A DNA stretch of 64,000 nucleotides from Hymenobacter cellulosivorans (GCF_022919135.1 NZ_CP095049.1:620001-684000); one strand, 5' to 3'; counted from the stretch's first letter, positions 51,032 through 59,961 are shown. The notes: generated by a model from the letters alone, not told the origin. Program-made: numbers and translations.

Positions 51032-51081
51032 TTAAAGCGTAATTATTTCGGCATAGAAACCTCACAACCGGGTTTCTACGC

Positions 51082-51765
51082 TTACAATGACCACCAGCGC
51101 CGCGCCTTTTTCAGGGCTTTCTGCTCGGCTTTGTCGCGGGGCAGCAACGTCACGTTCTGGGTGCTGCTGCTGGTTACCTTCACTTCGTCGTTGGTGTAGC
51201 CACCGTAGCCGTACACGAGCGTGTTTTGGCCAATGGGCACCCGCATGGAGTAAGAGCCGTCGGCGTTGGTACTCACGCCCCGGAAAGTACCCTTCTGCAA
51301 TACCGTGGCCCCTACCAGAGGCTTACCGTTCTCGTCCAGAATCCGGCCGCGTACGGTCATGGTGAGCAGGGCGCTGGAGGCTTCGGCGGCTTCGGCAGCG
51401 GCCGGCAGCACTACTATGTTTTCCTCCAGGGGCGTATTGGGTAGGTTGGTGCCGGCAAATACGGCGCCGCCGAGCAGGGCACCAGCCACGACCATAGCCG
51501 TAGCCCGCTGCCGGAAACGCTGGGGCTCGGTCCGGATCAGCTCAAATTGCCGCTGCACCCAGCCCACGGGGCGCACCTGCTCACCCTGCTGCTTCATCTC
51601 GTAGAAGCGGTGCAGGGCCGCGTCGGCGCTGTGGCCGTTGGTTTTCAGATAGGCATCGACGGCCCGGGTGTGGGCGTGGGCCAGGTCGCCGCGCAGGTAA
51701 GCATCCCGGTACACGGGCAGCAGCTCACCGGTCTGCGGATTAAAGGGAGAAGCAGTTAGTTTCAT
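51082..51765 (-). CDS. One-TM protein with a CarboxypepD_reg-like domain
   Basis: A 227-residue protein from the ATG at 51763-51765 (MKLTASPFNPQTGELLPVYR). The first about 90 residues are soluble and helical ('RDAYLRGDLAHAHTRAVDAY', 'LHRFYEMKQQGEQVRPVGWV'), then a membrane segment at about 93-112 ('ATAMVVAGALLGGAVFAG'), and after a linker a CarboxypepD_reg-like domain (about 138-205: 'VRGRILDENGKPLVGATVLQ', 'STNADGSYSMRVPIG'). The layout is that of a cytoplasmic N-terminus tied to a periplasmic beta-sandwich, similar to anti-sigma-like signal proteins. It is between two Roadblock-like genes on the same strand. Function unknown. Confidence 0.78.
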   Translation of the reverse strand: MKLTASPFNPQTGELLPVYRDAYLRGDLAHAHTRAVDAYLKTNGHSADAALHRFYEMKQQGEQVRPVGWVQRQFELIRTEPQRFRQRATAMVVAGALLGGAVFAGTNLPNTPLEENIVVLPAAAEAAEASSALLTMTVRGRILDENGKPLVGATVLQKGTFRGVSTNADGSYSMRVPIGQNTLVYGYGGYTNDEVKVTSSSTQNVTLLPRDKAEQKALKKARRWWSL

Positions 51766-51856
51766 ACGTAAGGGAGTATAAAGGGGTAAAGGAGGAAATC
51801 CGACCGGTGACGCACCTACGGTCATCACTAGGTAAAGTCTGGCTTTTGGCACTGCT

Positions 51857-52303
51857 CTACTTCCCTTCCACACAGGCACGCATCACCGCCCGGGCCAGGG
51901 CCAGGTTCGTGTCGTGACAGTCAACCACCACGTAGAGTAGCCGCTGGCCGTCGGGCAAGAGCCGCAGCAGGTGTAGCTGCCCGCGCAGCGTAATCAGAAT
52001 GTCTTCAATCTGCTCGTCGGCCAGCTGCAGAGCCCGCAGGAGCTGGTGGGTTTGCCTGACCACCTCCGCATTGTAGCCGCACACCTTGCCCAGATTAAAG
52101 TCGCGGGAGGTGGAGTACGACGCCAGGGCTTGCCCGGAAGCCAGGTGCACCACGGCCCCGATGAGCAGCTCCGGCAAATCAGCCAGCAGCTGCTGTAGAA
52201 TGGCTTCGGCGGCCCCTCGCTCCGGCCCGGCCCCATTCGCAATAACCTTGTGGGTAGCTCCGGCTCCGGCAAACGGCAAGCGGCTAAAAAAATCAATCTT
52301 CAT
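51857..52303 (-). CDS. Roadblock/LC7-like protein, paralogue 2
   Basis: A 148-residue protein from the ATG at 52301-52303 (MKIDFFSRLPFAGAG). It follows the same layout as its neighbours: helix 'AEAILQQLLADLPELLIGAV', 'HLASGQALASYS', helix 'VCGYNAEVVRQTHQLLRALQ', strands 'EDILITLRGQLHLLRLLPDG' and 'RLLYVVVD', last helix 'TNLALARAVMRACV'. It is the most divergent of the three but keeps 'YNAEVVRQ', 'EDILI' and 'DTNLALAR'. It lies between the one-TM protein gene and paralogue 3. Confidence 0.66.
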   Translation of the reverse strand: MKIDFFSRLPFAGAGATHKVIANGAGPERGAAEAILQQLLADLPELLIGAVVHLASGQALASYSTSRDFNLGKVCGYNAEVVRQTHQLLRALQLADEQIEDILITLRGQLHLLRLLPDGQRLLYVVVDCHDTNLALARAVMRACVEGK

Positions 52304-52358
52304 GGCAGCATCCGCACCTTCCTAAAGTCAACACGGGTCCGGCGTGCAGCCCCGCAAA

Positions 52359-52402
52359 GCCTTTCCCAGGTTCTGGTTCGTAGCCAGCAGCCTGGGAAAG
52401 GC
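52359..52402 (-). terminator. Long hairpin between two Roadblock-like genes
   Basis: GCCTTTCCCAGG and CCTGGGAAAGGC form a perfect 12-bp stem, and the loop holds a further CTGG/CCAG pair. It is 30 bp after the paralogue 3 stop. It may end that transcript or only reduce readthrough. Confidence 0.6.
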
Positions 52403-52431
52403 CCGTACTCTGGTCATTGCCTGTAGTCGCC

Positions 52432-52812
52432 CTAGTTCAGCGTTGCTACGTGCGTGCGCAGCACTTCGCGGGCAATAGCCAGGTTGGTGTCGCGCGAATT
52501 CACGACCAGATAAATAAACTTGTTGCCGCTGTCGGTCAGCTTGAGCAGGTGAAACTGGTTGCTGAGCGAAATCAGGATGTCCTCGATTTTCTCGCCGGTC
52601 AGCTTCAGGGCCGACATGGCCTTCTGCTTCTGCTTCACAACTTCCGTGTTGTAAGCGGCAGCCGTGTCCGGGTTGAGGGCAGGGGAATTAGAGTGCGAAG
52701 CCAAGCTCATACCCGAACCGGCATCGACTACCGCTACGGCTACCAGACTGGGCAGATCCGAGATGATACCTTGCACTACTTTACCGGCGGGGGAATTCTC
52801 TGAGTAAGCCAT
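52432..52812 (-). CDS. Roadblock/LC7-like protein, paralogue 3
   Basis: A 126-residue protein from the ATG at 52810-52812 (MAYSENSPAGKVVQG). Pattern: helix 'VVQGIISDLPSLVAVAVVD', 'AGSGMSLASHS', helix 'TAAAYNTEVVKQKQKAMSAL', strands 'EDILISLSNQFHLLKLTDSG' and 'KFIYLVVN', last helix 'TNLAIAREVLRTHV'. It shares long identical stretches with paralogue 1 ('KQKAMSAL'). It is the first gene of the same-strand group that follows the FNR-like regulator, after a 551-bp AT-rich gap. Confidence 0.68.
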   Translation of the reverse strand: MAYSENSPAGKVVQGIISDLPSLVAVAVVDAGSGMSLASHSNSPALNPDTAAAYNTEVVKQKQKAMSALKLTGEKIEDILISLSNQFHLLKLTDSGNKFIYLVVNSRDTNLAIAREVLRTHVATLN

Positions 52813-53363
52813 TTGTGTGATTTGTAAGGGAGTATGAAGAGAAGTTGAAAAACTGAGTTGGGGTCACTACTACCAGGCTCGTCCTGGGCTGATACTAATG
52901 GGCTGGGTAAGAGAATCCGATTTGCCTAGAGCGGCCGAAACCCAGACCATACCCTGTGTTCTGATATTCTATAGGATTGGCTTATTTGGATAAATAATCG
53001 AGTATCAATTCAACATCTACCAAGTTTGCATCATGGATATATCCAAAACATATCCTAATCCTACAACTCAAATTTCCGGGGATTTATCTGGCAAAAAAAT
53101 GAGCTAGCTCATTTTCATTATTGATCCTTATCACAAATTATCAACCTAAACAGCTACTCAACTGCTCATTAGGGTATACCCATTGAATTCCCTGTCTTAC
53201 TTACCAGGCTCTATAATCAACTTAGCGAAACGGAATACTACTGGAAATTATTCAATTATATAATATATTGTATTTATACAATAAGAACACAATTACACAG
53301 CACTACCCCTTCCCTGAAGTAGCTTCCAGGTAGCTGTATTGTCCGTCAATTGTAGGGGCTCGA
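52813..53363. other. 551-bp AT-rich intergenic region
   Basis: No open reading frame of note. It is clearly more AT-rich than the surroundings, mainly from about 52970 to 53290. It contains the palindrome at 53267-53282 and, near 52824, GTAAGGGAGTAT, a 12-base string also found upstream of the 51765 start. Promoters for the Roadblock-like group probably lie here. Confidence 0.5.
53267..53282. promoter_or_regulatory. FNR-type palindrome
   Basis: ATTGTAT-TT-ATACAAT is a perfect inverted repeat. The inner TTGTA-N4-TACAA has the same 5-4-5 spacing as FNR/CRP-family sites (TTGAT-N4-ATCAA). It is 80 bp downstream of the FNR-like gene and about 455 bp upstream of the first Roadblock-like gene. Binding by that regulator is inference. 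Confidence 0.4.
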
Positions 53364-54089
53364 TTACGCGTATTGCGTACTAATTTCAACCAGCTTTTCC
53401 GACTTCAGAATCGTGATGCTGCTGCCCTTAGCCGCAATAATGCCGTCTTCCTTAAGCTCCGACAGCAGCCGACTAGCCGTTTCCTTGGCTGTGCCCACCA
53501 ATGAAGCCAGATCCTCGCGGGAAATGGCCATGCTAAAGTCGGTTTTGTCAGGCTCCTGATACGTTTCCTGAAGTAGCAGCAAAGCATCAGCCAGCCGCTC
53601 GCGCACGGGCTTATAGGCCATGTTCAGCACCCGCTCATCCGATGAATTCAGGGCCTGCGACAGTTGCTTCAGCAAGGAGCCGGCAAACTGAACGTTGGTC
53701 TGGGCCAGAGCCAGCACGTCCTGCCGGGGCAGCAGGCACACCATGCAGTCGTCGAGGGCGACGGCCGAGGTACGGTAGTTGGTTTCGCCCCAGAGCGCAC
53801 AGATACCGATTAGGTCGCCGCCCTTGGCGAGGCGAATAATCTGCTCCTTGCCATCGCCACCAATCTTGGTGATTTTGACTTTGCCCTGATACAGACAGTG
53901 CAGCCCTTGGCAAAGTCCGCCCTCGGCATAAATCACTTGCCCCTTGCTATATACCTGGCTGGTCTTGCCCGACGAGAGCAGCCCTAACTGCTCGATTTGG
54001 CAGGCTCCTAGCGCGCCGCGGGTAGCCTGCGGGCAGGAAGTACAGGTCGGGGCCTCAAAGCTTTTAATGGTCTGTAAAAGATGTTTCAT
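53364..54089 (-). CDS. FNR-like Crp/Fnr regulator with N-terminal cysteine cluster
   Basis: A 241-residue protein. The N-terminus has C16, C19 and C30 ('CTSC', then 'GAC'), with further C60 and C65, a pattern that could hold an Fe-S cluster as in oxygen-sensing FNR. The beta-roll sensor follows (about 40-140: 'VYSKGQVIYAEGGLCQGLHC', 'IIRLAKGGDLIGICALWGET'), then the dimer helix and an HTH ('REDLASLVGTAKETASRLLS', about 190-209). It probably senses oxygen, NO or redox state. The Roadblock-like group lies downstream on the same strand, and a truncated haemoglobin is 3 kb away. Confidence 0.9.
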   Translation of the reverse strand: MKHLLQTIKSFEAPTCTSCPQATRGALGACQIEQLGLLSSGKTSQVYSKGQVIYAEGGLCQGLHCLYQGKVKITKIGGDGKEQIIRLAKGGDLIGICALWGETNYRTSAVALDDCMVCLLPRQDVLALAQTNVQFAGSLLKQLSQALNSSDERVLNMAYKPVRERLADALLLLQETYQEPDKTDFSMAISREDLASLVGTAKETASRLLSELKEDGIIAAKGSSITILKSEKLVEISTQYA

Positions 54090-54160
54090 AGCTCAATGGG
54101 GCAGTTTGTGGATAGCAGCGGTTCTATAAAGCTATACAAACCAACTCAATAAAATATTCT

Positions 54161-54187
54161 GTTTTTGCACCTCCAGTTTGCAAAAAC
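54161..54187. promoter_or_regulatory. Inverted repeat upstream of the FNR-like gene
   Basis: GTTTTTGCA and TGCAAAAAC form a perfect 9-bp inverted repeat with a 9-base spacer, 72-98 bp before the ATG of the FNR-like gene. It could be an operator. It may also be part of the nearby terminator region. Confidence 0.4.
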
Positions 54188-54202
54188 AATCATTCTAACA
54201 AT

Positions 54203-54240
54203 GAAAACGCCATTTCCCATATTGAGAAATGGCGTTTTAT
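54203..54240. terminator. Strong terminator between proC and the FNR-like gene
   Basis: AAAACGCCATTTC and GAAATGGCGTTTT form a 13-bp stem followed by ATATAA and T-rich sequence on both sides. It lies 86 bp after the proC stop (minus strand). Confidence 0.88.
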
Positions 54241-54325
54241 ATAACTTTTCCATCGATTAGCTCCGCAGCAGGCCAGCTCGGCATTACCCGTTTCCCAATC
54301 CGGGAAACAAACTTTTTTTCCGCTG

Positions 54326-55141
54326 CTACTCGTCCTTGTAGAGTTTGCCCGCTTTATCGGCCGACAACCGGATGCCTTTAATCATAGCCGAGCTGAAGCC
54401 GTGGTGCTCCATTTCGTTGAGCCCGGCAATAGTGCAGCCCTTGGGTGACGTTACCTTGTCAATTTCCTGCTCGGGGTGAGAAGCCAGCTGCAGCAGCAGA
54501 TCGGCGGCCCCCTTAGCAGTTTGGGCAGCCATTCGAAGCGCATCGTGGGCGTGGAAGCCAATTTCGGTACCGCCCTGCGAAGCCGCCCGAATGGCCCGCA
54601 GGAAAAATGCTACTCCGCAGGCACAGAGGGCCGTAGCGGAGGTCATCAGCTCCTCGTTGATGCGTACTGTCATGCCCACGGTATCAAACAGCTTCTCGAC
54701 TAAAGCCAGGTCATCGTCGAGTTCCTGGTCACTGGCAATGCAGGTCATGGACTGCCCGATACCGATGGCCGTGTTGGGCATGGCCCGCACGACGCGCAGG
54801 GCGGCTCCGGCCTGATTGCGGATATCCTGGCAGCTGACCCCGGAAATCACCGAAATCAGTAGGTGCTTGTCGGGGTTAAAGGCGCTTTTGATGCTATCCA
54901 GCAGCTTGTTTAGCTGCTGGGGCAACACGGCCAGCACCACGATGTCAGCCTGCTCCACGGCGGCTAGGTTGTCGGCCGTAGTTTGAAAGCCCGCCTGCGC
55001 CAGTGGGGCCAGGGCCGCCACGTTGCGCCGGGTCAGGGTTATGGCTTCGGGTGCCGACATACCGGCTTTTACCAAACCTTTGGCTAGTGAAATTCCAATG
55101 TTGCCACTGCCCAGAATGGCAATCTTCGTTGTGTTTTCCAT
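54326..55141 (-). CDS. proC: Pyrroline-5-carboxylate reductase
   Basis: A 271-residue protein with the NAD(P)-binding motif 'KIAILGSGNIGISLAKGLV' (about 6-24), 'VVLAVLPQQLNKLLDSI', 'RAMPNTAIGIGQSMT' (about 118-132) and the C-terminal signature region 'KVTSPKGCTIAGLNEMEHHG' (about 230-249). It carries out the last step of proline synthesis, reducing pyrroline-5-carboxylate to proline in the cytoplasm. A start at 55141 fits normal length. It lies downstream of the odhB gene with a terminator between, so is separately transcribed. Confidence 0.94.
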   Translation of the reverse strand: MENTTKIAILGSGNIGISLAKGLVKAGMSAPEAITLTRRNVAALAPLAQAGFQTTADNLAAVEQADIVVLAVLPQQLNKLLDSIKSAFNPDKHLLISVISGVSCQDIRNQAGAALRVVRAMPNTAIGIGQSMTCIASDQELDDDLALVEKLFDTVGMTVRINEELMTSATALCACGVAFFLRAIRAASQGGTEIGFHAHDALRMAAQTAKGAADLLLQLASHPEQEIDKVTSPKGCTIAGLNEMEHHGFSSAMIKGIRLSADKAGKLYKDE

Positions 55142-55218
55142 ACTATCTGCGGGTTAGCTGCCAGCTGGGCAGCGGTGTAAACTAGCTGATTTTGTTCAGG
55201 TTGCTGCGGTAAGGGCAC

Positions 55219-55257
55219 AAAAAAAGGGCGGCTCCAGTATCTGGGCCGCCCTTTTGC
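55219..55257 (-). terminator. Rho-independent terminator after odhB
   Basis: AAAAAAAGGGCGGC and GCCGCCCTTTT form a stem with a CTCCAGTATCTGG-type loop, 20 bp downstream of the E2 gene stop; on the minus strand it runs into a T-tract. Confidence 0.9.
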
Positions 55258-55277
55258 AAGGTGGTAGCTGCTACCAA

Positions 55278-56966
55278 TTACACGCCCAGCAGCAGGCGCG
55301 TCGGGTCCTCAAGCAGCTCTTTCACGCGCACCAGGAACGACACCGACTCGCGGCCGTCGATGATGCGGTGGTCGTAGCTCAAAGCCAAATACATCATGGG
55401 CCGGATCACCACCTGACCGTTTTCGGCCACGGGGCGCTGAATGATGTTGTGCATACCCAGAATAGCCGACTGCGGCGCGTTGATAATTGGCGTACTCATC
55501 ATTGAGCCGAAAATACCGCCGTTGGTTATCGTGAACGTGCCACCGGTCATCTGTTCAATGGTGAGCTTGTTGTCGCGGGCCAGGCCGGCGAGGCGCACCA
55601 CTTCCTTCTCAATGCCTTCAAACGAAAGTTCCTCGGCGTTACGAATCACGGGCACCACCAGGCCCTTCGGGGCCGATACGGCGATGCTGATGTCGCAGAA
55701 GTCGTTGTAAACGATGCTGTCCCCATCGATTTGGGCGTTCACGGCCGGCCACTCTTTCAGGGCTACGCACACAGCCTTGGTGAAGAACGACATGAAGCCC
55801 AGGCCCACGCCGTTTTTCTCCTTGAACTTGTCCTTGAACTTGTTGCGCATGTCCATGATGGGCTGCATGTTCACCTCGTTGAAAGTGGTGAGCATGGCCG
55901 TTTCGTTTTTCACCGACACCAGGCGACGAGCCACCGTTTTGCGCAGGTTGCTCATCCGCTCCTTGCGCTGATTGCGGTTGCCGCTGGCAGCGGGAGCCGC
56001 CGCTGGAGCAGCTGGTTTGGCGGCCGGGGCCGCTGCTGGGGCGGCTGCCGGAGCTGGGGCCGCCGGACGAGCCTGGGCGTTCAGGGCATCTTCCTTAGTG
56101 ATACGACCATCCCGACCCGAGCCTTGCACATCGGCAGCCGAAATGCCTTTCTCACCGAGAATCTTGCCGGCTGCTGGAGAAGGCGTACCGGTAGCATAGC
56201 TGTTGGCGCTAGCTGAAGCCGGTGCCGTAGCGGCTGGAGCAGCTTGCGAAGCAGCGGGAGCAGCGGCCGGGGCTGGAGTTGCACTAGCTGCACCGTTACC
56301 GCCCTCGATGCGGGCTATAGTAGCACCGATGCCGATGGTTTCGCCTTCCTTCACGGCGTGGCGCAGGGTGCCGGCACCTTCGGCGGGCAACTCAAACGTC
56401 GCCTTGTCCGACTCCAGCTCAGCAATAACCTCGTCGCGCTGCACCTGGGCGCCGTCGGGCTTGAGCCACTTCGCTACAGTTACTTCCGTGATGGATTCAC
56501 CCACGGCCGGAATCTTCATTTCCACGGTAGCACCGCCACCAGCAGCCGGAGCTGCGGCAGGCGTAGCCGCCGTTGGAGTATCAGCCGAGCCGGCCTGGGA
56601 ACCGCCATAGCCCGACTGGTTGCTGGCTTGGGGGTTTTGCTCACCCTGCGTTACCGGGTCAGCAGCGGGAGCGGCTGGGGCCGCAGCCGGAGCGGCAGCC
56701 TGGGGCTGAGCAGCGGGAGACGCTCCGGCACCGTCACCATCGATGCTGGCAATGGTGGTTCCGATACCGATGGTTTCGCCTTCAGCCACCTTAATTTTGA
56801 GGACACCGTCGGTTTCGGCGGGCAACTCAAACGTAGCTTTATCGGACTCCAGCTCGGCAATTACTTCGTCGCGCTTTACCGTGTCGCCGTCTTGCTTCAG
56901 CCATTTGGCAATCGTCACTTCGGTAATGGATTCGCCGACGGCGGGTATTTTAATTTCCAGACCCAT
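55278..56966 (-). CDS. odhB: 2-Oxoglutarate dehydrogenase E2 (dihydrolipoyl succinyltransferase) with two lipoyl domains
   Basis: A 562-residue protein with two lipoyl domains (about 1-77 and 147-222; lipoyl-Lys K43 and K188, both in 'ESDKATFE'), Ala/Pro-rich linkers, a peripheral-subunit-binding domain (about 265-300; '[20 protein letters not shown]') and the catalytic domain (about 335-562) with the active-site '[10 protein letters not shown]' (H533, D537). It transfers succinyl from E1 to CoA in the TCA cycle. It lies 145 bp downstream of the E1 gene. The usual E2o has a single lipoyl domain, so the duplicate is notable. The name rests on linkage to the E1 of the oxoglutarate type. Confidence 0.93.
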   Translation of the reverse strand: MGLEIKIPAVGESITEVTIAKWLKQDGDTVKRDEVIAELESDKATFELPAETDGVLKIKVAEGETIGIGTTIASIDGDGAGASPAAQPQAAAPAAAPAAPAADPVTQGEQNPQASNQSGYGGSQAGSADTPTAATPAAAPAAGGGATVEMKIPAVGESITEVTVAKWLKPDGAQVQRDEVIAELESDKATFELPAEGAGTLRHAVKEGETIGIGATIARIEGGNGAASATPAPAAAPAASQAAPAATAPASASANSYATGTPSPAAGKILGEKGISAADVQGSGRDGRITKEDALNAQARPAAPAPAAAPAAAPAAKPAAPAAAPAASGNRNQRKERMSNLRKTVARRLVSVKNETAMLTTFNEVNMQPIMDMRNKFKDKFKEKNGVGLGFMSFFTKAVCVALKEWPAVNAQIDGDSIVYNDFCDISIAVSAPKGLVVPVIRNAEELSFEGIEKEVVRLAGLARDNKLTIEQMTGGTFTITNGGIFGSMMSTPIINAPQSAILGMHNIIQRPVAENGQVVIRPMMYLALSYDHRIIDGRESVSFLVRVKELLEDPTRLLLGV

Positions 56967-57111
56967 GGGAAGGGAGTTAGAAGAGTTTCAAGTGAAATTA
57001 AAGCACGAAGCACTGACTTCGCGCCGCGCAGAACCACTGAGGCTCTACGAACGGAACCGGCGAACCGGCCTTTCCGCAAGCTAAGCAGAGCAGCCGGTTC
57101 GCGGTGTACCG

Positions 57112-59961
57112 CTAGTCAGTTTTTTGGGCGTTGGCCGCCGTTTCCTTGATGGTGTCGTCGGCAACGGCCTCCTTGGGCTTGTCGAAGGCGCGACCTACGA
57201 GGTCTTTCTGCTCCTTCACGTGCACCTTGTTGTAACCGGTAGCAGGCGAAGCCGAAGGCTTGCGGGCAATAACGTCTTCCAGCTCGCGGCGCATAAAGCG
57301 CAGCAGGTAGTTCCAATAGCCCATGTTCTCGGGCTCTTCCTGTACCCAGTAGAGCTTGGCTTTGGGGTACTTGGCCAGCTCAGCGTCGAGCTGCTTTTTG
57401 GGGAAGGGGTGCAGCTGCTCCAGGCGCACGATGGCGACATCAGTACGGTTAGAAGTGCGCTGTTCTTCCAGCAAATCGAAGTAGACTTTGCCCGAGCACA
57501 GCAGCACGCGCTTCACCTTCTTGGCGTCGGCATACACGTCGCCGAGCACCTCGCGGAACGAGCCGCTGGTGAACTCCTCCACCGGCGACACGCACAGCGG
57601 GTGGCGCAGCATCGACTTGGGCGACATCACCACCAGGGGCTTGCGGAAGCTCCAGGTCAGCTGCCGGCGCAGGGCGTGGAAGAAGTTGGCCGGCGTGGTC
57701 ATGTTGACTACGATGATGTTGTTCTCGGCCGCCAGCTGCAGGAACCGCTCGGGGCGGGCGTTGGAGTGCTCCGGGCCCTGGCCTTCGTAGCCGTGGGGCA
57801 GTTGCAGCACCACGCCGTTCATGCGCTGCCACTTGCTTTCCGACGACACGATGAACTGGTCAATCATGGTCTGGGCACCGTTGGCGAAGTCGCCGAACTG
57901 GGCTTCCCAGATAACCAGGGCCGTGGGGTTAGCCATGGCGTAGCCGAACTCAAAGCCCAGCACCGCATACTCACTCAAGAGCGAGTTGTAGATACTCAGC
58001 TTTTCCTGGCCTTCTCCGATATAGTTCAGCGAGTTGTAGGGGGCCGAAGTCTCGGCGTCGTGCAATACGGCGTGGCGGTGCGAGAAGGTGCCGCGCTGCA
58101 CGTCCTGCCCGCTGACGCGCACAATGTGCTTTTCGCTCAAGAGTGAGCCGTAGGCCAGCAATTCGCCGGCGGCCCAGTTGAGCACGCGGGTGTCGAAGAA
58201 CATCTTCTTGCGCTCCTCAATCAGCTTTTCAATCTGCTTCAAGGGGCGGAAGCCTTCGGGCAGCGTGGTCAGAGCCTTGCCGACCTTCTGCACGATTTCC
58301 TCGCTAATACCGGTTTCGGGTGACTGCTCGAAGTCCTCGGGCTTGGAGCGCCGCAGGCTGCGCCACTCGTTTTCCAGAGCCTGATAATTGTAAGGCAAGG
58401 GCTTCTGCTTTACCATGTCGAGGCGGGCCTGCAGGGTGTCGCGGAACTCCTTGTCCATCTGGGCCGCCAGTTGCGCATCTACGTCGCCGCGCTGCACCAG
58501 CGTCGCGTTATAGACTTCGCGCGGGTTCTGGTGCTTGCTGATGATGTTGTAGAGTGTGGGCTGGGTGAACTTGGGCTCATCCGACTCGTTGTGGCCGTGA
58601 CGACGGTAGCACACCATATCGATGAAGATATCAGCGTGAAACTGCTGGCGGTACTCGGTGGCCAGGCGCACGGCAAACACCACGGCCTCGGGGTCGTCGC
58701 CATTCACGTGCAACACCGGCGCGTCGATAATTTTGGCCAGATCGGTGCTGTAGATAGAAGAGCGGGCGTCTTCGAAGTCGGTGGTAAAACCCACTTGGTT
58801 GTTAATCACGAAGTGAATCGTGCCGCCGGTCTTGTAGCCTTCCAGCTGCGACATCTGCGTCACTTCGTAACCAATGCCTTGGCCAGCCAAAGCTGCGTCG
58901 CCGTGGATGAGGATGGGCAGAATCTGGTGGTAGTCGCCACCGTACTGGTGCTCAATCTTGGCCCGCACGAAGCCTTCCACTACGGGGTTTACCGCTTCGA
59001 GGTGAGACGGGTTGGGGGCCAACTTCAGATTCACCTTGCGGCCACCTTCGGTGTCGACTTCCGACGAGTAGCCCATGTGGTACTTTACGTCGCCGTCGCC
59101 CATGGTCAAATCCGGTACGGCCGTGCCCTCGAATTCCGAGAAGATCTGCTCGTAGGTTTTGCCCATGATGTTGGCCAGCACGTTGAGTCGGCCGCGGTGG
59201 GCCATGCCAATCATGACCTCATTCACGCCCAGCTCCGACGCCTTATTAATGATGGCATCGAGAGCAGGAATCGTGGTTTCGCCGCCTTCCAGGGAGAAGC
59301 GCTTCTGGCCCAGGAATTTGGTATGCAGGAAGTTCTCGAAAACCACGGCTTCGTTGAGCTTCTTCAGGATGCGCTTCTTGTACTCTACGCCGGGGTTGAA
59401 GGCCAACGAGTCTTTCTCGACCTTGGCCCGGAACCAGTCTAGAATCTGGGGGTCGCGGATGTACATATACTCGAAGCCAATGCTGCGGGTATAAATCTTC
59501 TCCAGGGCGGCAATAATGTCGCGCAGCTTGGCACCGGTGCCGAGGCCCAGCACTTCGCCGGTCTTGAACGTGGTGTCCAGGTCAGCTTCGCTCAAGCCGA
59601 AATCGGCAATATCGAGACGGGCTTTGCGGTCTTTGCGCTCCCGCACCGGGTTGGTTTTGGCGCGCAGGTGGCCGCGGCTGCGGTAGGCGTGAATCAGGTT
59701 GCTGACCTGGGTCTCCTTGTCGGCCGCTACCGTATCCACGGCCCGAATCTGGCCGGCACCGTCGGTCGAGGCCGAGGTGCTCAGCACCCCGGAGCCTGCG
59801 GGCTGGGCTTCGCCATCAGCGGGGTATTGCTGGGAGAAATCGAAGCCTTCAAAGAATTTGCGCCAGCCAAAGTCTACCGACTCGGGGTCGGCCTGATACG
59901 CTTTGTAAAGCTGGTCGATGTAGTCGCCATGGGCGTTGGCGATATAAGAGTAAGCGTCCAT
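57112..59961 (-). CDS. odhA: 2-Oxoglutarate dehydrogenase E1
   Basis: A 949-residue protein from the ATG at 59959-59961 (MDAYSYIANAHGDYIDQLYKA), preferred over a GTG 45 bp upstream because the ATG is at the usual start of the N-terminal binding helix. Motifs: 'GWRKFFEGFDFS', 'YRSRGHLRAKTNPV', 'IGMAHRGRLNVLANIMGKTYEQIFSEFEG' (in parts: 'GMAHRGRLNVLANIMGK'), 'GDAALAGQGIGYE', 'MVCYRRHGHNESDEP', 'NMGYWNYLLRF'. It decarboxylates 2-oxoglutarate with thiamine diphosphate and passes the succinyl group to E2. It is upstream of the E2 gene in an operon-like arrangement. Confidence 0.96.
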   Translation of the reverse strand: MDAYSYIANAHGDYIDQLYKAYQADPESVDFGWRKFFEGFDFSQQYPADGEAQPAGSGVLSTSASTDGAGQIRAVDTVAADKETQVSNLIHAYRSRGHLRAKTNPVRERKDRKARLDIADFGLSEADLDTTFKTGEVLGLGTGAKLRDIIAALEKIYTRSIGFEYMYIRDPQILDWFRAKVEKDSLAFNPGVEYKKRILKKLNEAVVFENFLHTKFLGQKRFSLEGGETTIPALDAIINKASELGVNEVMIGMAHRGRLNVLANIMGKTYEQIFSEFEGTAVPDLTMGDGDVKYHMGYSSEVDTEGGRKVNLKLAPNPSHLEAVNPVVEGFVRAKIEHQYGGDYHQILPILIHGDAALAGQGIGYEVTQMSQLEGYKTGGTIHFVINNQVGFTTDFEDARSSIYSTDLAKIIDAPVLHVNGDDPEAVVFAVRLATEYRQQFHADIFIDMVCYRRHGHNESDEPKFTQPTLYNIISKHQNPREVYNATLVQRGDVDAQLAAQMDKEFRDTLQARLDMVKQKPLPYNYQALENEWRSLRRSKPEDFEQSPETGISEEIVQKVGKALTTLPEGFRPLKQIEKLIEERKKMFFDTRVLNWAAGELLAYGSLLSEKHIVRVSGQDVQRGTFSHRHAVLHDAETSAPYNSLNYIGEGQEKLSIYNSLLSEYAVLGFEFGYAMANPTALVIWEAQFGDFANGAQTMIDQFIVSSESKWQRMNGVVLQLPHGYEGQGPEHSNARPERFLQLAAENNIIVVNMTTPANFFHALRRQLTWSFRKPLVVMSPKSMLRHPLCVSPVEEFTSGSFREVLGDVYADAKKVKRVLLCSGKVYFDLLEEQRTSNRTDVAIVRLEQLHPFPKKQLDAELAKYPKAKLYWVQEEPENMGYWNYLLRFMRRELEDVIARKPSASPATGYNKVHVKEQKDLVGRAFDKPKEAVADDTIKETAANAQKTD

